Below are positions 21,337 through 31,751 of a stretch of 64,000 nucleotides of DNA, piece by piece; position 1 is the first letter of the stretch, and each line of letters opens with the position of its first letter. The stretch is from assembly GCA_013001595.1 (NCBI GenBank), contig JABDMH010000012.1, positions 32,301 to 96,300 of the forward strand, in the 5' to 3' direction. Below the pieces are notes generated by a model. The model saw only the letters and a program-made list of their open reading frames with translations. It did no database searches and was not told the origin of the DNA. Both the position numbers and the translations under genes were made by a program. The stretch comes from Saprospiraceae bacterium. Lineage in GTDB: Bacteria; Bacteroidota; Bacteroidia; Chitinophagales; Saprospiraceae.

Positions 21337-22143
21337 TTGAAAACTACATTTATTGAAGACATTCTATCCAAATTGGGCATCTTAACTTCTGCATTTGCGG
21401 TGCAGTCTACGATCAGATTAGAACGGAGTGAAATTTTTTCCCAGGTTAGTTATCAGGATGATGATGTCCAGCCAGATTATCGTTTGGGGGATGTGAATGA
21501 TCAAGGTGTGAAGAACCTGATTTTTGATCTGGGAAACGTGATTGTTGATCTTGACATCGCTAAGGCTGATGAACTACTTTTTAACTTAACGGGGTCGAAG
21601 TATCAGGAGGCTGGCGATAAAGACCTCCAGATTTTTCATGATTTTGAGAAAGGACTGGTTTCTGAGTCTATCTTTCTAAACCACTTCATTAAAAAGTCTG
21701 CAGGTCGTGCACAGGCAATTGATATCATAAATGCCTGGAATTCAATGCTAGTGAATATTCCTTGGAATAGATTAGAAATGATGCGCCACCTCATGGAACA
21801 TTACCAGGTATTTATTCTAAGTAATACCAACGAAACCCACATCCGCTGGACCAACCATTATATTCAAACCCGATATCGAGAAGCAGGCTTTAAGTCATTT
21901 GTGCACCATGCGTTGTACTCCCACGATTTACAAGCTAGGAAACCGGATACCGAGATCTTCGAAAAAGTGTTGGAGACCTACAGTTTGAAACCCCAAGAGA
22001 CCGTCTTTTATGACGATAATTTGGAAAATGTTCAAGCCGCCAAACAGATTGGTATACAGGCTATCCAAGTACATCCTGAAGATGAAATTCTTGCCATGGT
22101 TGGTCATCTACCTCATGCACATGTTTCGAAAAAAGTACCGTAA
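21337..22143 (+). CDS. HAD-IA family hydrolase
   Basis: LIFDLGNVIVDLD, VFILSNTNETHI, RKPDTEIFEKVLE, TVFYDDNLENVQAAKQIGIQAI. The ORF start is TTG and the first ~57 aa are not HAD-like, so the true start is uncertain (GTG at 21508 is possible). Confidence 0.85.
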   Translation: MKTTFIEDILSKLGILTSAFAVQSTIRLERSEIFSQVSYQDDDVQPDYRLGDVNDQGVKNLIFDLGNVIVDLDIAKADELLFNLTGSKYQEAGDKDLQIFHDFEKGLVSESIFLNHFIKKSAGRAQAIDIINAWNSMLVNIPWNRLEMMRHLMEHYQVFILSNTNETHIRWTNHYIQTRYREAGFKSFVHHALYSHDLQARKPDTEIFEKVLETYSLKPQETVFYDDNLENVQAAKQIGIQAIQVHPEDEILAMVGHLPHAHVSKKVP

Positions 22144-22606
22144 ATACCTTTCCTCAGACGAGGCATTAATAAAGTTACGGCACTACTGTGCCTACCAGGA
22201 GCGTTGCCACCAGGAAGTGCGCTACAAATTGATTGACCTAGGGATCAGAGGGAATGACCTCGAAGAAATTATCGCGACGCTGGTGGAAGAAGGATATCTT
22301 GATGAAGAACGATTCGCTCGTTCTTTTGCTCGGGGAAAGTTGCGTAACAATGGCTGGGGGAAATATAAGATTTTGCAGGCTCTACGACAGAAGAAAATCA
22401 GTGAATACAATTTAAATAAAGCCCAAGAGGAGCTAAATGTCGATGAGTATCAACGTGTGCTAACCAGCTTGCTGAAGAAGAAGATTAAATCATTGCAAGA
22501 GGACAATCCATATGTTGTGCGTCAGAAACTATATAAGTTTGGAAGCGCCCGAGGCTTTGAATCGTCGCTTTTAAATGAGGTCTTGAACGAGGTAATTGAA
22601 CAATAA
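22121..22606 (+). CDS. recX: regulatory protein RecX
   Basis: MFRKKYRKYLSSDEALIKLRHYCAYQERCHQEVRYKL...GYLDEERFARSFARGKLRNNGWGKYKILQALRQKKIS; start within the 3' end of the HAD gene. Confidence 0.85.
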   Translation: MFRKKYRKYLSSDEALIKLRHYCAYQERCHQEVRYKLIDLGIRGNDLEEIIATLVEEGYLDEERFARSFARGKLRNNGWGKYKILQALRQKKISEYNLNKAQEELNVDEYQRVLTSLLKKKIKSLQEDNPYVVRQKLYKFGSARGFESSLLNEVLNEVIEQ

Positions 22607-22687
22607 ATCGAAAAGAATCGATTTAAGATTTCAATAGAAGTTTTACTGAGCCCGAGCACGACTATTCGGAAATACCCCAAATGGACA

Positions 22688-24397
22688 TCAATGCGAATTT
22701 CGCTTGACAACATGGCCTGACTTTCCGGTTAGGAAGTCTAGATCTGCGCCCAAATCTGCTTGTTGTACATGTTTTATGTAGTGGGCGACATAACCTCTAT
22801 CGAAGCCAAGATCAGGTGCAGACCAATTTTTTCTTCTCGATTCCAACTCCTCGTCATCTACATGTAGGTGGATGAATTTTTTCTCCACATCTACTTCGAT
22901 TAAATCTCCATTTTGTACAAGAGCAAGCACTCCACCATCGGCTGATTCTGGTGCCGTATGCAAAAACACCGTGCCGAATGCAGTGCCACTCATTCGTCCA
23001 TCGGATATACGCACCATATCGGTGACACCCTTGTCCTGCATTTTCTTTGGCAGTGCCATATTGCCTACTTCTGGCATTCCCGGGTAACCTTTCGGCCCCA
23101 CATTCTTGAGTACCAACACTGAAGTTTCTTCAATATCAAGTTCGGGATCATTAAACCGGCTGCGATAATCCTCAATATCCTCAAATACAACCGCTTTTCC
23201 CTTATGCTTCATCAGATGTGGTGATGCTGCTGACGGCTTGATGATGCAACCTCGTTCGGCAAGATTGCCACGCACCACTACCAGACCACTAGCTTCCTGG
23301 AAGGGCTTATCATTGGTTGCAATCACGTCCTCATTATAGCTTACCGCTTTGGCCACATTTTCATGGATGGATTTCCCATTGGCAGTAATGACGTGCCCAT
23401 GTAGCTTGCCTTGAAGTTGTTTGATCACAGCAGGCAATCCTCCAGCGTAATAGAAATCTTCCATGTAGTACTTTCCAGAGGGCTGCAGATTGGCCAATAA
23501 AGGAATGGGACTACCTAAATTATCGAAATCATCGAGAGTGAGGGGAACTTCCATTCTCCCCGCAATGGCCAGAAGATGTAGAACAAAATTTGTAGAGCCA
23601 CCTATTGCCGCATTTACGACAATGGCGTTTTCGAAGGCCTCTCTGGTCAATATTTTACCGATGTCTAGCTCTTCATGTACCATATCAACTATCCTGCGTC
23701 CGGATAATTGTGCGATTACTTTTCTACGCGAATCAGCAGCAGGGATGGCTGCATTGCCTGGGAGAGACAGTCCTAACGACTCAACCATGCAGGCCATTGT
23801 AGATGCAGTGCCCATGACGGCACAATGCCCATCACTGCGGCACATTGCACCTTCTACCTCTCGAAATTCTTCATTGGTAAATGTGCCTTTAATCACTTCA
23901 TCAGCATAGCGCCAAACATCTGAAGTGGCAATATTTTTTCCACGATATCTTCCGGTCAACATGGTCCCCCCTGATACGACGATGGTAGGTAATCCCACAC
24001 TGGCTGCGCCCATCACAGATGCTGGTGTGGTTTTATCACAACCACAGAGGAGTACTACACCGTCCAATGGATTGGCACGAATGGACTCTTCAACATCCAT
24101 ACTCATCAGGTTGCGAAAAAGCATGGCTGTCGGCTTCACAATGGTTTCCCCTAGGGACATTACCGGAAACTCTACAGGAAAGCCGCCAGCCTGTAGTATT
24201 CCCTTCTTTACCGATTCAGCCAACTCACGGAAATGACCATTGCAGGGAGTAAGTTCTGACCATGTATTGCAAATTCCGATCACAGGCTTGCCATCAAACT
24301 CATCTTCTGGCACACCTTGATTCTTCAACCAAGCTCGGTAAATAAATCCATCTTTTCCCTTTTTTCCAAGCCATTCTTGGCTCCTTAATTTGCGCAT
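22688..24397 (-). CDS. IlvD/Edd family dehydratase (sugar-acid dehydratase, e.g. L-arabinonate dehydratase-like)
   Basis: 569 aa; GICNTWSELTPCNGHFRELAE, LLCGCDKTTPASVMGAASV, CRSDGHCAVMGTASTMACM, GGSTNFVLHL. Closer to sugar-acid dehydratases than to biosynthetic IlvD on motif style; substrate is inferred. Confidence 0.88.
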   Translation of the reverse strand: MRKLRSQEWLGKKGKDGFIYRAWLKNQGVPEDEFDGKPVIGICNTWSELTPCNGHFRELAESVKKGILQAGGFPVEFPVMSLGETIVKPTAMLFRNLMSMDVEESIRANPLDGVVLLCGCDKTTPASVMGAASVGLPTIVVSGGTMLTGRYRGKNIATSDVWRYADEVIKGTFTNEEFREVEGAMCRSDGHCAVMGTASTMACMVESLGLSLPGNAAIPAADSRRKVIAQLSGRRIVDMVHEELDIGKILTREAFENAIVVNAAIGGSTNFVLHLLAIAGRMEVPLTLDDFDNLGSPIPLLANLQPSGKYYMEDFYYAGGLPAVIKQLQGKLHGHVITANGKSIHENVAKAVSYNEDVIATNDKPFQEASGLVVVRGNLAERGCIIKPSAASPHLMKHKGKAVVFEDIEDYRSRFNDPELDIEETSVLVLKNVGPKGYPGMPEVGNMALPKKMQDKGVTDMVRISDGRMSGTAFGTVFLHTAPESADGGVLALVQNGDLIEVDVEKKFIHLHVDDEELESRRKNWSAPDLGFDRGYVAHYIKHVQQADLGADLDFLTGKSGHVVKRNSH

Positions 24398-24609
24398 CTG
24401 TTTATCATTAATGATATATGGACAGGCTACACCTGCTGATAATTGGGGGCGAAAAGATAAGAATCCTTATTACCAAATATTCAATATCCTTGATGTTCTT
24501 TTTGATTATGACTGCCCAGCAGACAAATGAAGTACGCACCGAAACTCGAAATCTAAAAAATCTTTTTCCAGTGTTGATTTTTGGAACGATTTATGAAATA
24601 AGGTAAGTC

Positions 24610-24870
24610 ATGGACTTTTACGAATTCACTGACTTGGATGAACACGGGCAGGCATTTGCAATATGGCATTTTGGCATCTATTTACTATCTCGCCGCCAAG
24701 GACTGCGCAAGTACCGATTATATGCCATCGATGACTTTTATGTAGAGGTGTCATTCCTCGAAGGAAACCCTCACTTCGAAAAAATAAACACCTTCGAATC
24801 TACCGATTTTCTGGACCCATATCTGGCACTAATCGATCTCAGCCCATTGGCTGATCCAGAACAGATTTGA
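24610..24870 (+). CDS. hypothetical protein (86 aa)
   Basis: MDFYEFTDLDEHGQAFAIWHFGIYLLSRRQGLRKYRLYAIDDFYVEVSFLEGNPHFEKINTF...; protein-like composition, no overlapping gene. Confidence 0.65.
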   Translation: MDFYEFTDLDEHGQAFAIWHFGIYLLSRRQGLRKYRLYAIDDFYVEVSFLEGNPHFEKINTFESTDFLDPYLALIDLSPLADPEQI

Positions 24871-25549
24871 TCCCTCAATCTGGCACATCTATGGGATACT
24901 AAGCCTGGACCAAAGCGAAGGGATTGGTAAGCCCTTTAATGAGAAAGCGGACCGAAATTGCAGATATGATCTACCCCCTCCAAGCTTGCCAATCCCTACG
25001 AGCCTGGGAACTATTCGGTAAGGGGTAAGCCACTCGACCAGTTCAGCTGAATGACATTCGTATCTACAATTTTCAATTGGGTTGGACTTCCAAGTTTGTT
25101 AAGTCACAGGAGAGTACACTTTCTGCCTATTCGACCTCATGCGGCTAAATTGATCCTACTCGATCATTTGCTAATCAGCCCATGGCAATTTATTTATCTT
25201 GGCGGGCTAGCTATACAAGCAAAGCTCGTGCGATATGATGGTAAGAAATACGAGACCTCAAAGATTAATAAGGGTAGCCATGATTGGCCTAACTTTTTGG
25301 TTACTTGGTAGTTACTCTTTAGCACCTGAGCCATCGTTTTCTTATTTCCAATAGCTACAGGTAGATTCTTACGCATCGTGCAGACTGCTGAGAAGACTGA
25401 TGAAGCCTCATGGAAAATGGAGAAAATGAAAATTGTCGCAAGTTATCCAAGGGTGGTACATGGATAATCTTGACCGAAATCCCAATGAATAGTTAGGGGT
25501 TTTAATGTGGTACAGAGCGGTTTCATGCTGAGAATGGCAAGGAATTTAG

Positions 25550-28500
25550 GTGAGCACAAATAATATTGAACTTATGTATAGATGGGTCCTATTCTTGATT
25601 TCCTGCCACCAGATGTGGCAAGGTTGCCATTCGCCAGTAGATGGCCATCTACTTCAAGAATTATCTGCTGAACAACACATCAGTGCGCTGGATCAGGGAC
25701 TGACAGATCTACTATTTACGTGGGAAGATTTAGATTCAAATGTGGTAGGCCATCAAATCTTGGTGGCAAGTGATTCTGACCTGCTGAGACACAATACTCC
25801 AGACCTTTGGAACAGTGGGTTAGTATATAGTGATCAGGATACCATGCGCTATGCAGGTAGGCCGATCCTTGGCATGGATAAAGTGTGGTGGAAGATCCGG
25901 ACACTAGCGGCAGATGGCAAAGAAAGTGACTATACTCGGGCCCAATCCTTAGATGTTGCATCAGGCACCGCCCCTCGAATTACCTTAGTTGGAGGGACAC
26001 TAATTTCCAGTATGGAACGATATGGATTTTTTGAATGCGCAGTGCTAAACCATTGGCCCAAGGTCCAACCCACCTTTCGGAATATTGGCTGGCCGGCAGA
26101 CGATGTTTTTGGATTGGCACGATCACAGTTTGGCTCAGCTCAAAACACCCGATCTTGGAAACCGCCTACTGCTGAGGAAGGTTTTGGTTCAAAGGTGTTG
26201 ATGGAACACATTGGCCAGTCTGATCCCACTACACTCATTAATGGATACGGACCAGAAGTAGCCTATGCCGAAGATGAGGAAGACATCGCTCTATTTAAGA
26301 GTGGCTATACCCGCCTGTGTGATTTTGCCGATTCTATGGGATTGCATCTGATCCTACTGACACCCCCAAAGCAAGAAAAGCACCTGATTGACGAGCAATT
26401 GTGGAAGCATCGCAATCACAATCTTATGCAGGCAAGTGACTTCATCAGAGAAATGGCTGTAGATAGAGGTTATGTATGCATCGATTTATTTGAGCAATTG
26501 ATCCCTACCGGAGCCGAGAAAAGGCTAACGGAAAATGGCGTACAGCTCTCTATCGATGGATACCAAGTACTCTGTGACTTACTTCTGCAGGAGCTGGGGG
26601 TGCCCACGTTAGAACCATTTGCACTGAGCTTGACAAAGGTTGGACTTGTTGAGCGCAAGAAAAATATAGAAATCTTCAATTGGGTAAGTACCGTTAGGGG
26701 AGTAAGATTTGATGCAGCATATAGCGCATTGAACAGTGGAGGCAGTTACCATGCTGATGCACCAACTGCTGTCTATATAAATGGCAACTTTTATGCAAAG
26801 GGACCGGGCAAAGCAACGATCAAAATGGTGCATGACTCAATAAGAAGTGCAGATCTTAAGTCCGCTATATGGGAGAAGAATCGTCTCCATCGCTATCAAT
26901 TGAGACCTCTTAACGAAGCGTATATCTACCTTTTTCGTAGGCACGAGATGGGACATCTTGCCTATGAAATGGAAGATTTTGCCAGATTGGTCACTGAAAA
27001 GGAGGCAGAGATAGGTCTACTTCTCAATCCGCAGCGTCATCGTTTCGAAATAGAACTAGTTAGACCCTGGAAATCACCAAAGGACTACCCCGAAGATGAA
27101 GTTCCCGCTTTTGTCCCCGAGCCCAATATTGCCAACGAGTTGAAGTCATTTACCTTATCGGACGATCTCGAGATCAATTTATTTGCTGCCGATCCCATGA
27201 TTGCAAACCCGATCAACATCAATTGGGATACCAAGGGCAGAGCTTGGGTAGCAACAAGTAGCACTTACCCACACATCGTACCAGGTAAAGAACCCAATGA
27301 TAGAATTGTGATATTGGAAGACATAGATCAGGATGGCCGAGCCGATACTTCCATTGTCTTCGCCGATGGCTTTCTGGTACCACATTCAGTCATGCCGATT
27401 CCTGGAGGAGCTTATGTAACCAGCACTACAGAGTTTTTACATTTGGTTGACAAGGATGGAGACGATGTGGCAGATGAGCGAAGGGTATTATATTCCGGAT
27501 TTGGTAATGCGGATGTCCACCATATGATTCACGGCCTGCGTTGGGCGCCTTGGGGTGATTTACATTTTATGCAGTCCATTTATATCAACACATTTGTGGA
27601 GACTCCTTATGGTATCAGGGTTTTGAATGGATCAGGTACTTGGAAGTTCAGACCTGAGACTGAGCGGCTTGAGATTTTCAGTACTGGCCTGATAAATCCG
27701 TGGGGAGAGGCATTTGATCAGTGGGGCCAGTCATTTGCCACAGATGGCGCTGCGGGCTCAGGGATTAGTTATCTTTTTCCTGGCGCTGCCCACCAAACTG
27801 CTGTAGGTGCGGAAAGAGTGGTTCAGGGATTAAACTACGATACACCGAAAAATACGGGTGCTGAAATAATCTACAGCCGTCATCTGCCCCAATCTTGGCA
27901 AGGCAGTATAATAACGAGTGATTTTCGCGCCAATCGTACAGTCAGATACGAGATCGAACCCAAGGGCAGCGGTTATACCGCACGCGAGGTGGAGACAATT
28001 CTGCGTTCTGATCATCGAGCCTACCGACCGGTAGATATGAAAGTTGGTCCCGATGGTGCCCTGTATGTAGTGGATTGGTACAATCCCATCATAGACCATG
28101 GCGAGGTAGATTTTCACCACCCAATCAGGGATAGGTCTCATGGACGCATCTGGCGAATTACAAATAGACGTAAGCCAATTCTGAAAATTCCGGTAATCAG
28201 AGGTGCATCTTTGCCGAAGCTCTTAAACCTGCTGAAATCTCCAGAGCAACATACGCGCATGCAAGCAAATCGTGAGTTGGTGGCAAGAAAATGCCCACCC
28301 GAGCAGGTGCTCAATTGGGCTAGATCTTTGTCTTCTTCAAGTCCCCGGTTTGAGCACCATCGCCTAGAAGGTCTGTGGCTAATGGCAGCGCTTGGGTCCT
28401 ATGATCAAGATTTGCTTAGGTCTTGTCTGCAGGCAACAAATGGAAATGCTCGTGCTGCGGCTGTACGTCAGATCACTCATTTTCAAAAGCAAGATGAAGG

Positions 28501-29974
28501 TATTGCAGAGCTATCACAACTAATCAATGACAGACATCCGCAAGTTCGATTGGAAGCCATACATGCTCTGCGCGAATGGAATACTGACCAAGCTGCCGAC
28601 CTAGTTGTTCAGGCACTCGATCACCCACTTGATGCGAATTTGGAGTATGCCATTTGGCATACAATCGGGACATTGAAAGACAAATGGCTTCCAGATTTAT
28701 TGGACGGGAAACAGGTCTTCGCGGGAAATGTAAACAAGCAGATGTTTGCCCTACTTGCATGTAATGAGCAGCATAGTGTTCCGCAAATTGCCAAGCTGGT
28801 AGTGGATATTGATTTGGTTGATTCTTTGCGGGATCACGCATGGCATACCATGGCTCGCTTGGGTGATGCTAAGGTACTGACCAAAGTGTTGGATCGGGTT
28901 GCTAGTGAAAAGGATGGTGATTTGTTGCGTTCATTAGCTGAAGCCCCGGCCTCAAATTCTGCGGTACCTGATCAGTTGCAGCCATTGGATCAGCTCATTG
29001 ATGCCGATGCACCTACATTGAGGCTGGCTGCGATCAAGTTGGTTGGAAGATGGAAGGTCAGTGATCTGTCAGCGGCACTTCAGTCAAAATTGGTTGATGT
29101 CGATGTGTCACCACAAGAGCGTTTGGTCTCCGCCGCCGCACTCGTACAGCTGGATGGACTCAAGGATTTGCGTAAAGTGGTCAAGTCAACTTCATATAAA
29201 CCAGCCATACGGGCAACTGCCGCCATGATTTGGGCTCAAGAGGAACCGGCCGCCGCCGCAGATGATGTTATCACTTTGTTCCAGGACCTGGATGATGAGG
29301 AACTGGCTGAGCGTTTGTTTGTCACTTATAGGAGTATGGAGGAAGGTCCTAAGATTCTAAGCCAAGCCCTGGCGGGTGAAAAGATACCGGAATCGATTGC
29401 CAGCATTGGCATTCGTGTGACTCAGACTTCGGGGCTAGACTTGTCTGAGCTTCAGGAGGTAATACGCAATGCTGGCGACATCCAACCTTTAGGTGCCGAA
29501 TTGACGGCGCAGGAAAAGAATAACTTGCTCGAGGAAGCAGCCACTAATGGAAGCTTCTCACGTGGTAAGGCCGTTTACCGACAGCCGCAACTGCTTTGCG
29601 CTACCTGCCATCGAGTGCAGGGATTTGGAGGTCTGATTGGACCCGACCTGACATCTGTTGGTGCTTATATGACTCCCAATTCTATCTTGGAATCATTGCT
29701 TAATCCCAGCAAAGACATAAAGCAGGGCTATGAAACAGTCATATTGACTCGAAAAGATGGAGAGATCTTGTCGGGCACATTATATCGAAAGACCAATAAT
29801 GCTACCTTACTCAAAGTGGCCAACGGTGATATCCTGGAAATACCAGCTTCAGAAATAGATAAAATCGATGTGAGTCCCGTATCTCTAATGCCTGCAGGAT
29901 TAACGGCTTCCTTACACCGCGATGAATTGAGGGATCTCCTTACGTATTTGACGAATCTAGGAGTAGAACAGTGA
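25550..29974 (+). CDS. multidomain PVC-type protein: SGNH-like N-terminus, sugar-dehydrogenase-like beta-propeller, HEAT repeats, C-terminal cytochrome c
   Basis: 1474 aa; SGNH-like GGTLISSMERYGFFECAVLNHWP...FRNIGWPADDV; propeller LNPWGEAFDQWGQSFATDGA...VGPDGALYVVDWYNPII; HEAT-like 28200-29400; heme motif LLCATCHRVQGFGGLIGPDLTSVGAYMTPNSILESLLNPSKDIKQGYE. Confidence 0.9.
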   Translation: MSTNNIELMYRWVLFLISCHQMWQGCHSPVDGHLLQELSAEQHISALDQGLTDLLFTWEDLDSNVVGHQILVASDSDLLRHNTPDLWNSGLVYSDQDTMRYAGRPILGMDKVWWKIRTLAADGKESDYTRAQSLDVASGTAPRITLVGGTLISSMERYGFFECAVLNHWPKVQPTFRNIGWPADDVFGLARSQFGSAQNTRSWKPPTAEEGFGSKVLMEHIGQSDPTTLINGYGPEVAYAEDEEDIALFKSGYTRLCDFADSMGLHLILLTPPKQEKHLIDEQLWKHRNHNLMQASDFIREMAVDRGYVCIDLFEQLIPTGAEKRLTENGVQLSIDGYQVLCDLLLQELGVPTLEPFALSLTKVGLVERKKNIEIFNWVSTVRGVRFDAAYSALNSGGSYHADAPTAVYINGNFYAKGPGKATIKMVHDSIRSADLKSAIWEKNRLHRYQLRPLNEAYIYLFRRHEMGHLAYEMEDFARLVTEKEAEIGLLLNPQRHRFEIELVRPWKSPKDYPEDEVPAFVPEPNIANELKSFTLSDDLEINLFAADPMIANPININWDTKGRAWVATSSTYPHIVPGKEPNDRIVILEDIDQDGRADTSIVFADGFLVPHSVMPIPGGAYVTSTTEFLHLVDKDGDDVADERRVLYSGFGNADVHHMIHGLRWAPWGDLHFMQSIYINTFVETPYGIRVLNGSGTWKFRPETERLEIFSTGLINPWGEAFDQWGQSFATDGAAGSGISYLFPGAAHQTAVGAERVVQGLNYDTPKNTGAEIIYSRHLPQSWQGSIITSDFRANRTVRYEIEPKGSGYTAREVETILRSDHRAYRPVDMKVGPDGALYVVDWYNPIIDHGEVDFHHPIRDRSHGRIWRITNRRKPILKIPVIRGASLPKLLNLLKSPEQHTRMQANRELVARKCPPEQVLNWARSLSSSSPRFEHHRLEGLWLMAALGSYDQDLLRSCLQATNGNARAAAVRQITHFQKQDEGIAELSQLINDRHPQVRLEAIHALREWNTDQAADLVVQALDHPLDANLEYAIWHTIGTLKDKWLPDLLDGKQVFAGNVNKQMFALLACNEQHSVPQIAKLVVDIDLVDSLRDHAWHTMARLGDAKVLTKVLDRVASEKDGDLLRSLAEAPASNSAVPDQLQPLDQLIDADAPTLRLAAIKLVGRWKVSDLSAALQSKLVDVDVSPQERLVSAAALVQLDGLKDLRKVVKSTSYKPAIRATAAMIWAQEEPAAAADDVITLFQDLDDEELAERLFVTYRSMEEGPKILSQALAGEKIPESIASIGIRVTQTSGLDLSELQEVIRNAGDIQPLGAELTAQEKNNLLEEAATNGSFSRGKAVYRQPQLLCATCHRVQGFGGLIGPDLTSVGAYMTPNSILESLLNPSKDIKQGYETVILTRKDGEILSGTLYRKTNNATLLKVANGDILEIPASEIDKIDVSPVSLMPAGLTASLHRDELRDLLTYLTNLGVEQ

Positions 29975-30061
29975 ACTCAAAGGGTTTGAAAAATTGCCTG
30001 GAATATGCAGTACCTTGATTTCTTATTCGGGGAACAGCTCTCTCTAGAGTTTCAACTTCAG

Positions 30062-31747
30062 CTATAGTTCATTGCGCTTCAGTTGCTTGACCGCATAATC
30101 ACAAGCACGGGCAGTGAGTGCCATGTAGGTCAGCGAAGTGCTTACATTTCCAGATGAGACCATGCATGATCCATCGGTAACGAACAAATTGGGAATATCA
30201 TGACATTGATTATAGGCATTGAGCACGGATGACTTTGGATCTTGACCCATTCTTGCCGTACCCATTTCATGAACAGTATCTCCAAATACGGGCTCTGAAC
30301 TACTCACATGGATGTCTTGCAGGTCTGATACCTCAAGCATCTCAAGGATTTGCTCTTCGATGTCCTTGCGCATGGCCATTTCGTTTTCACCGTAAGCTGC
30401 TGATATCTTAATCATAGGTAGGCCCCATTGATCTTTTTGCTGGGGATCAATTTCCACGCGGTTCTCATAATAAGGAAGGGTTTCAGCTTGACAGCCAAGA
30501 GACATTTTCCATGGTCCATATTTGACCAACTTTTCTTTGAGCTCGGCACCTATGCCCATCTGTGATCCATCGATCTTTACTCTACTGGCACCTCCCCAGA
30601 CACCATAACCACGAAGAAAACCTGTTTCTTGCTTATCTACATTTCTAAATCTGGGGATCGCCACCATTGCTGGCCTAGTGCCTTTATATACTCTGTCTTC
30701 ATAGCCTTCTAATGTCCCGGATCCACTAATGCGACTGTGATGGTCCATAAGGTAGTGACCCAGCACACTACTGGAATTTGCCAATCCATCAGAAAACCTG
30801 TTGGTTTTGGAATTGAGAAGGATGGCAGTTGTGGGTATGGTAGATGCACAAAGAAAGATGATTCGAGCAAAATACTCGGTGACTTTCTGCGTCTTTGCAT
30901 CAATAACGCGCACACCAGTGGCTCGATCCTGGTTTTCGTCGTACATTACAGAGGCCACAATGGCATGAGATATCATGGTAAGATTTCCTGTCTCTGCAGC
31001 TGCCGGAAGGGTCGAACTATTGCTGGAAAAATATGCTCCATAAGGACACCCGCGATGGCACAGATTTCGAGCCTGACAGGCATATCTACCTTTAAATTGT
31101 CCGGGTTTGATTTCCGTAAGATGTGCAACCCGATTGGGTATCAGTTTTCGATCGCTGTAATGTGATTCAATCCGTTCTTTGACCACTTTTTCGGCATGAT
31201 TGAGATCAAAAGGTTTAAGAAACTGACCGTCGGGAAATTGCCAAATGTTTTCATAGGATCCAGCTACACCAATGAATTGCTCGACGTAATCATACCAGGG
31301 AGCAATGTCTTTATAGCGTATGGGCCAATCACTACCCACGCCATCTTTGAGATTGGCATCAAAGTCTAGGTCACTGAATCGATAGGCTCCTCGGCCCCAG
31401 AGTAGCGACCTGCCTCCCGTTTGATAACCTCTAAACCAATAAAATGGCTTCTGTTGAATGTAGGGATGCTGCTTGTCATTGACAAAGAAGGATTTGCTGC
31501 TGGTATCAAAGTTGTACTTCTTACTTTGTATGGGATAATTCTCTCTCTCTTCTCTAGTGACATGTCCGCCATTCTTAAACTGCCAGGGTGCCTTCAGTGC
31601 ATCTGGATAGTCCTGGACATGCTGTACCTCACGCCCTCTTTCTAAAACGAGTGTTTTCAGGCCTTTTTGTGTAAGTTCTTTCGCAGCCCAACCGCCGCTA
31701 ATACCTGACCCTACGACAATGACATCATATGTCTGATTTTTACTCAT
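30062..31747 (-). CDS. GMC family oxidoreductase
   Basis: YDVIVVGSGISGGWAAKELTQKGLKTLVLERG; GGRSLLWGRGAYRFSDLDF; CHRGCPYGAYFSSNSSTLPAA; HEMGTARMG; NLFVTDGSCMVSSGNVSTSLTYMALTARACDYA. Start MSKNQTYDV. Confidence 0.95.
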   Translation of the reverse strand: MSKNQTYDVIVVGSGISGGWAAKELTQKGLKTLVLERGREVQHVQDYPDALKAPWQFKNGGHVTREERENYPIQSKKYNFDTSSKSFFVNDKQHPYIQQKPFYWFRGYQTGGRSLLWGRGAYRFSDLDFDANLKDGVGSDWPIRYKDIAPWYDYVEQFIGVAGSYENIWQFPDGQFLKPFDLNHAEKVVKERIESHYSDRKLIPNRVAHLTEIKPGQFKGRYACQARNLCHRGCPYGAYFSSNSSTLPAAAETGNLTMISHAIVASVMYDENQDRATGVRVIDAKTQKVTEYFARIIFLCASTIPTTAILLNSKTNRFSDGLANSSSVLGHYLMDHHSRISGSGTLEGYEDRVYKGTRPAMVAIPRFRNVDKQETGFLRGYGVWGGASRVKIDGSQMGIGAELKEKLVKYGPWKMSLGCQAETLPYYENRVEIDPQQKDQWGLPMIKISAAYGENEMAMRKDIEEQILEMLEVSDLQDIHVSSSEPVFGDTVHEMGTARMGQDPKSSVLNAYNQCHDIPNLFVTDGSCMVSSGNVSTSLTYMALTARACDYAVKQLKRNEL

Positions 31748-31751
31748 GGGT

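Noticed and set aside
25051-25311. 86-aa ORF on + strand in the gap before the cytochrome fusion
   Set aside because: No recognisable motif and low-complexity hydrophobic composition; not supported as a gene.
30737-31165. 142-aa ORF on + strand
   Set aside because: Antisense shadow of the GMC oxidoreductase gene.
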